A stretch of DNA of 64,000 bases from Elmis aenea (lineage: Eukaryota > Arthropoda > Insecta > Coleoptera > Elmidae), in assembly GCA_947652605.1 (NCBI GenBank), contig OX393580.1:20914159-20978158 (forward strand), in the 5' to 3' direction. Shown here piece by piece: positions 61,411 to 64,000 of the stretch. Positions within the stretch are counted from its first letter, which is position 1. Each line of letters starts with the position of its first letter. Below the pieces are notes generated by a model. It had not been told where the DNA came from, searched no databases, and was given only the letters and a program-made list of their open reading frames with translations. A program made the translations under genes and the position numbers.

Positions 61411-64000
61411 GGGAAGCAAATCCACCATTATGCCGATTTAAAATAAATGTATTCATACTTCTGTTTAAAAATATAATTTTTATTGACGAAACAGTACCTA
61501 ATGATTTAGAAGGGAAAAAAAATGTAGTAGAATGTTTCAAGATAAAAAATACTACTTTTTTGTAATCGTAGAAAGCTTTAACTCATTTTTCGCAAAAAGC
61601 TACCTTCAAAATAAACGACTCGTATAGCTATACGAAATTCTGCAATTGGCTCTATAGTTTCCATAAAAGTAAAGGTGGTCGGCGGTTCGTTACCGGTCCT
61701 GATTACATATCTACACGAAATAACGAAATAATCAACAAACAACTTAACTTTAACGCAAGTATCTTGGCACTGCTTGTGCTACACCCACGGATGAGTCGAA
61801 GGACAGACTCATTTCCATGTCAAATAAACTATCAGTTGAGAAATGCAGGCGTGCTTATGTGCTTTTGTACTGCTTTACATTTTGTTTATGACGATTCGAA
61901 CAACTATAATTGAACAATTACTGTGTGGGACTATTCCCTTAAAGAAACTGATGGTACACGACTCAAAATTATAATCTCAGCTTGAATTACAAGGGTCATT
62001 GGACGAAAACACGTTAATTTAGAAAAAAGTGAAACTGTACCGTAAAAGTTAACGATAAAGGTAGACTGTAGATTAAGGTGTTATGATGCTCATAAAAATG
62101 CATTTAGTAAGCTCAACATCAGGTGCGAAGAAAGAAAATGGCAAAGAAATGTTTATTTTAATACCTTTACACTAAAACTACTTACAAATAAAACTGAAAC
62201 TTACTTTCTAGAAAATGTTCTAACACGATAATATAAAAACAAAACACAAACCACTAAAATGTAGAGAAATTAAGTAGTAAAAACTATTGGTTTGTTAAGT
62301 TATTATAAACAACTTACGAGTTAAATTACAAAACAACAGAAAAAACTTAATCCTTAGCATTGATTTTTCGCTAAAAAAATACTGTAATGGACTAAACAGA
62401 AGAAAATTTAAAGCAAAATTTGGAAGATGTACAAACGTAATTAATTAAAAACAACAGGACACTAAGTAAGGAAAAACAACTTCGGTTATAAGAACAAAAG
62501 ACATCCAGCAATAACTTGAACGAGCAAGACTATTTATTGCAAAAAAGAATTCTTAAAAAGATTGAGAAACGGAAGAAAACATTTACAGATTCATCATAGA
62601 GTTAATGGTTCTGTTCTATCGTTGGCCATGACTAAGACTTAAAGATTCTGAATTAGCAGTACGGAATTGTGATTTTATAGGAAATTTAAGGAGAAAATAT
62701 GAAGAGACGAAGTCAGAAATGGAAGATACAGAAAAACGGAAGCTATGAAGCAAAAAGTCAAAGAGGCACAAGTAAGATCGTTAAAAACCTGCACATCGTA
62801 TGGTAGAACAAAGGTTGCACAGAAAAGTTCCCAAAGAGACAGGACAAAAAGACGAAAGAAAAAAAACAAGGAAAACCTGGAATGCTGAGGTCAAAGAAAC
62901 TGTCATAAACAGAGTAGTGGAAGTAGAGTTAATGAATTAGTAAAATTTAGGAAGATGGAAGGATAGCTGCACAGATAAAGCACAACTTTCCATGAAGTAG
63001 AGTCTTAAGATGAAGAAAAAGAAGAATGGAACGAAGAAAGTGAAGAAAGAGAAAAAGAAGTAGACCCAAAAATATTGAAGATTGACATCTTAGCTTGCTA
63101 GATACGATAATACTCAAAAAACAAAAAAAGAAACAGAATATTTTAATAACGAAATAAATTCATTAAAAGTTAAACTGGCATATTATTGTTTGTTTGGAGT
63201 TTTTAAAATGCAAATCAATTTTAAAAGTAATTTCATTATCTTTTAATTAACAACTAGCGTAGTTTCAACAACCTTGGCTGCTTACTAGGACATCAAAACA
63301 ATAGACTATCGGGTACCACAACTATAATTCAATTGTTACTTTATAAAATGTTAATATTATTTCCCACAATCCAACGAACAAAAATATTATTGATACTGAG
63401 CGTTTTTGAATGGGTATTTATCTGGCTTGCGTTAACTAATTAAATGACATGTTTTGTCACGTTGGGATTCGATACTTTCTGGTTGAAAATCCGCCTTATC
63501 CGTTTTGGAATATTTATTATGCTCTCAGCAATCTCTAGCTTCGACACCGTGTAGCAATAAATTTTCGGCTTTATATTTTTCTTGTTTCTAATCGATACCA
63601 CACAGCTACACATTTTTTAAAAAATGTTAGGTAACTTTGGCATATACATTCACGATTTTCTCTTTACTGTACATAAATAAAATAACTTTTATATAAATAG
63701 TAGCATTAGTTTTTCTTAAGCACAATTTGTTAACAATAGATGGCAGAGAATTTCCGATTTTTTTAATGAAATATATTAAATATTTACAAACTAATTGTAC
63801 AAATTATTTACGGAATTTGTGCAGATTTTTGTACAACGAATGATATAGGTAATTGGAAACAGAAAATAGATTGTTTAAGATCGACGAAAATATCTAACTT
63901 CTAATATGATGTCCATTAAAAAATGCTAATTTACCCGAATCTTTATCTCTATTATTAAGGCTATATCCTTATTGTCGTCTGAATTAATTTGCAAACCCTG
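61411..64000. other. AT-rich stretch to the window end, no recognised gene
   Basis: No credible conserved coding frame. A segment at 62560-63075 is purine-rich on the plus strand (GAAGAAAAAGAAGAATGG and similar) and in places reads like a very Lys/Glu/Arg-rich polypeptide with many stops; it may be an old LINE 5' fragment but I cannot name it. Confidence 0.4.

Noticed and set aside
62560..63075. Purine-rich Lys/Glu-rich segment as a possible gene
   Set aside because: Many stops in all frames and no motif; at most an old retroelement fragment.

Overview
The window reads as AT-rich nuclear DNA from an insect. I favour a beetle, but that is a guess. Genes have introns with GT..AG borders, introns and flanks are full of MITEs and foldback repeats, and all three recognisable genes are animal genes. 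There are no operons, bacterial signals or viral genes.

Layout. (1) Positions 1-17273 are a near-perfect tandem duplication with a period of 10,071 bp; the unit boundary inside the window is at about 7202/7203. Each unit carries a small secreted six-cysteine, saposin-like gene. The left copy shows only its last two exons (1116-2040). The right copy is complete (7340-12111) and spans the point where the window's starting sequence recurs, with a 3.6-kb intron holding a foldback element and a hAT-type MITE. (2) A perfect 61-bp inverted repeat sits 12 bp beyond the right edge of the duplication. It is followed by a complete DEAH-box splicing helicase of the DHX16/Prp2 type (17573-22863, seven exons, 895 aa). 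(3) A transposon-rich spacer holds a Harbinger-like element with a hAT MITE nested in it. Next come a tektin gene (25084-28890, seven exons, 658 aa) with an unusual ~260-aa N-terminal extension and, convergent with it on the minus strand, a TMEM198-family membrane protein gene (30968-42728, six coding exons, 355 aa). (4) From about 42.7 kb to the end I recognise no coding gene. This part is either the 5' intron/upstream region of TMEM198 or intergenic. It holds LINE fragments, several long foldback elements, degenerate ~150-170-bp tandem arrays and a duplicated X-box-like motif.

The genes do not form a pathway. DHX16 is a general splicing factor, tektin a ciliary/flagellar microtubule protein, TMEM198 a multipass membrane protein, and the saposin-like protein is probably secreted or membrane-anchored. 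Exon borders were set by hand from splice signals and checked for codon-phase continuity; the coding lengths close exactly for all four genes. The most notable features are the recent duplication with palindromes at its edge, the relic of an older copy of the saposin-like promoter, and the density of foldback elements whose ends begin TACAGGGT or TACCGGGT.
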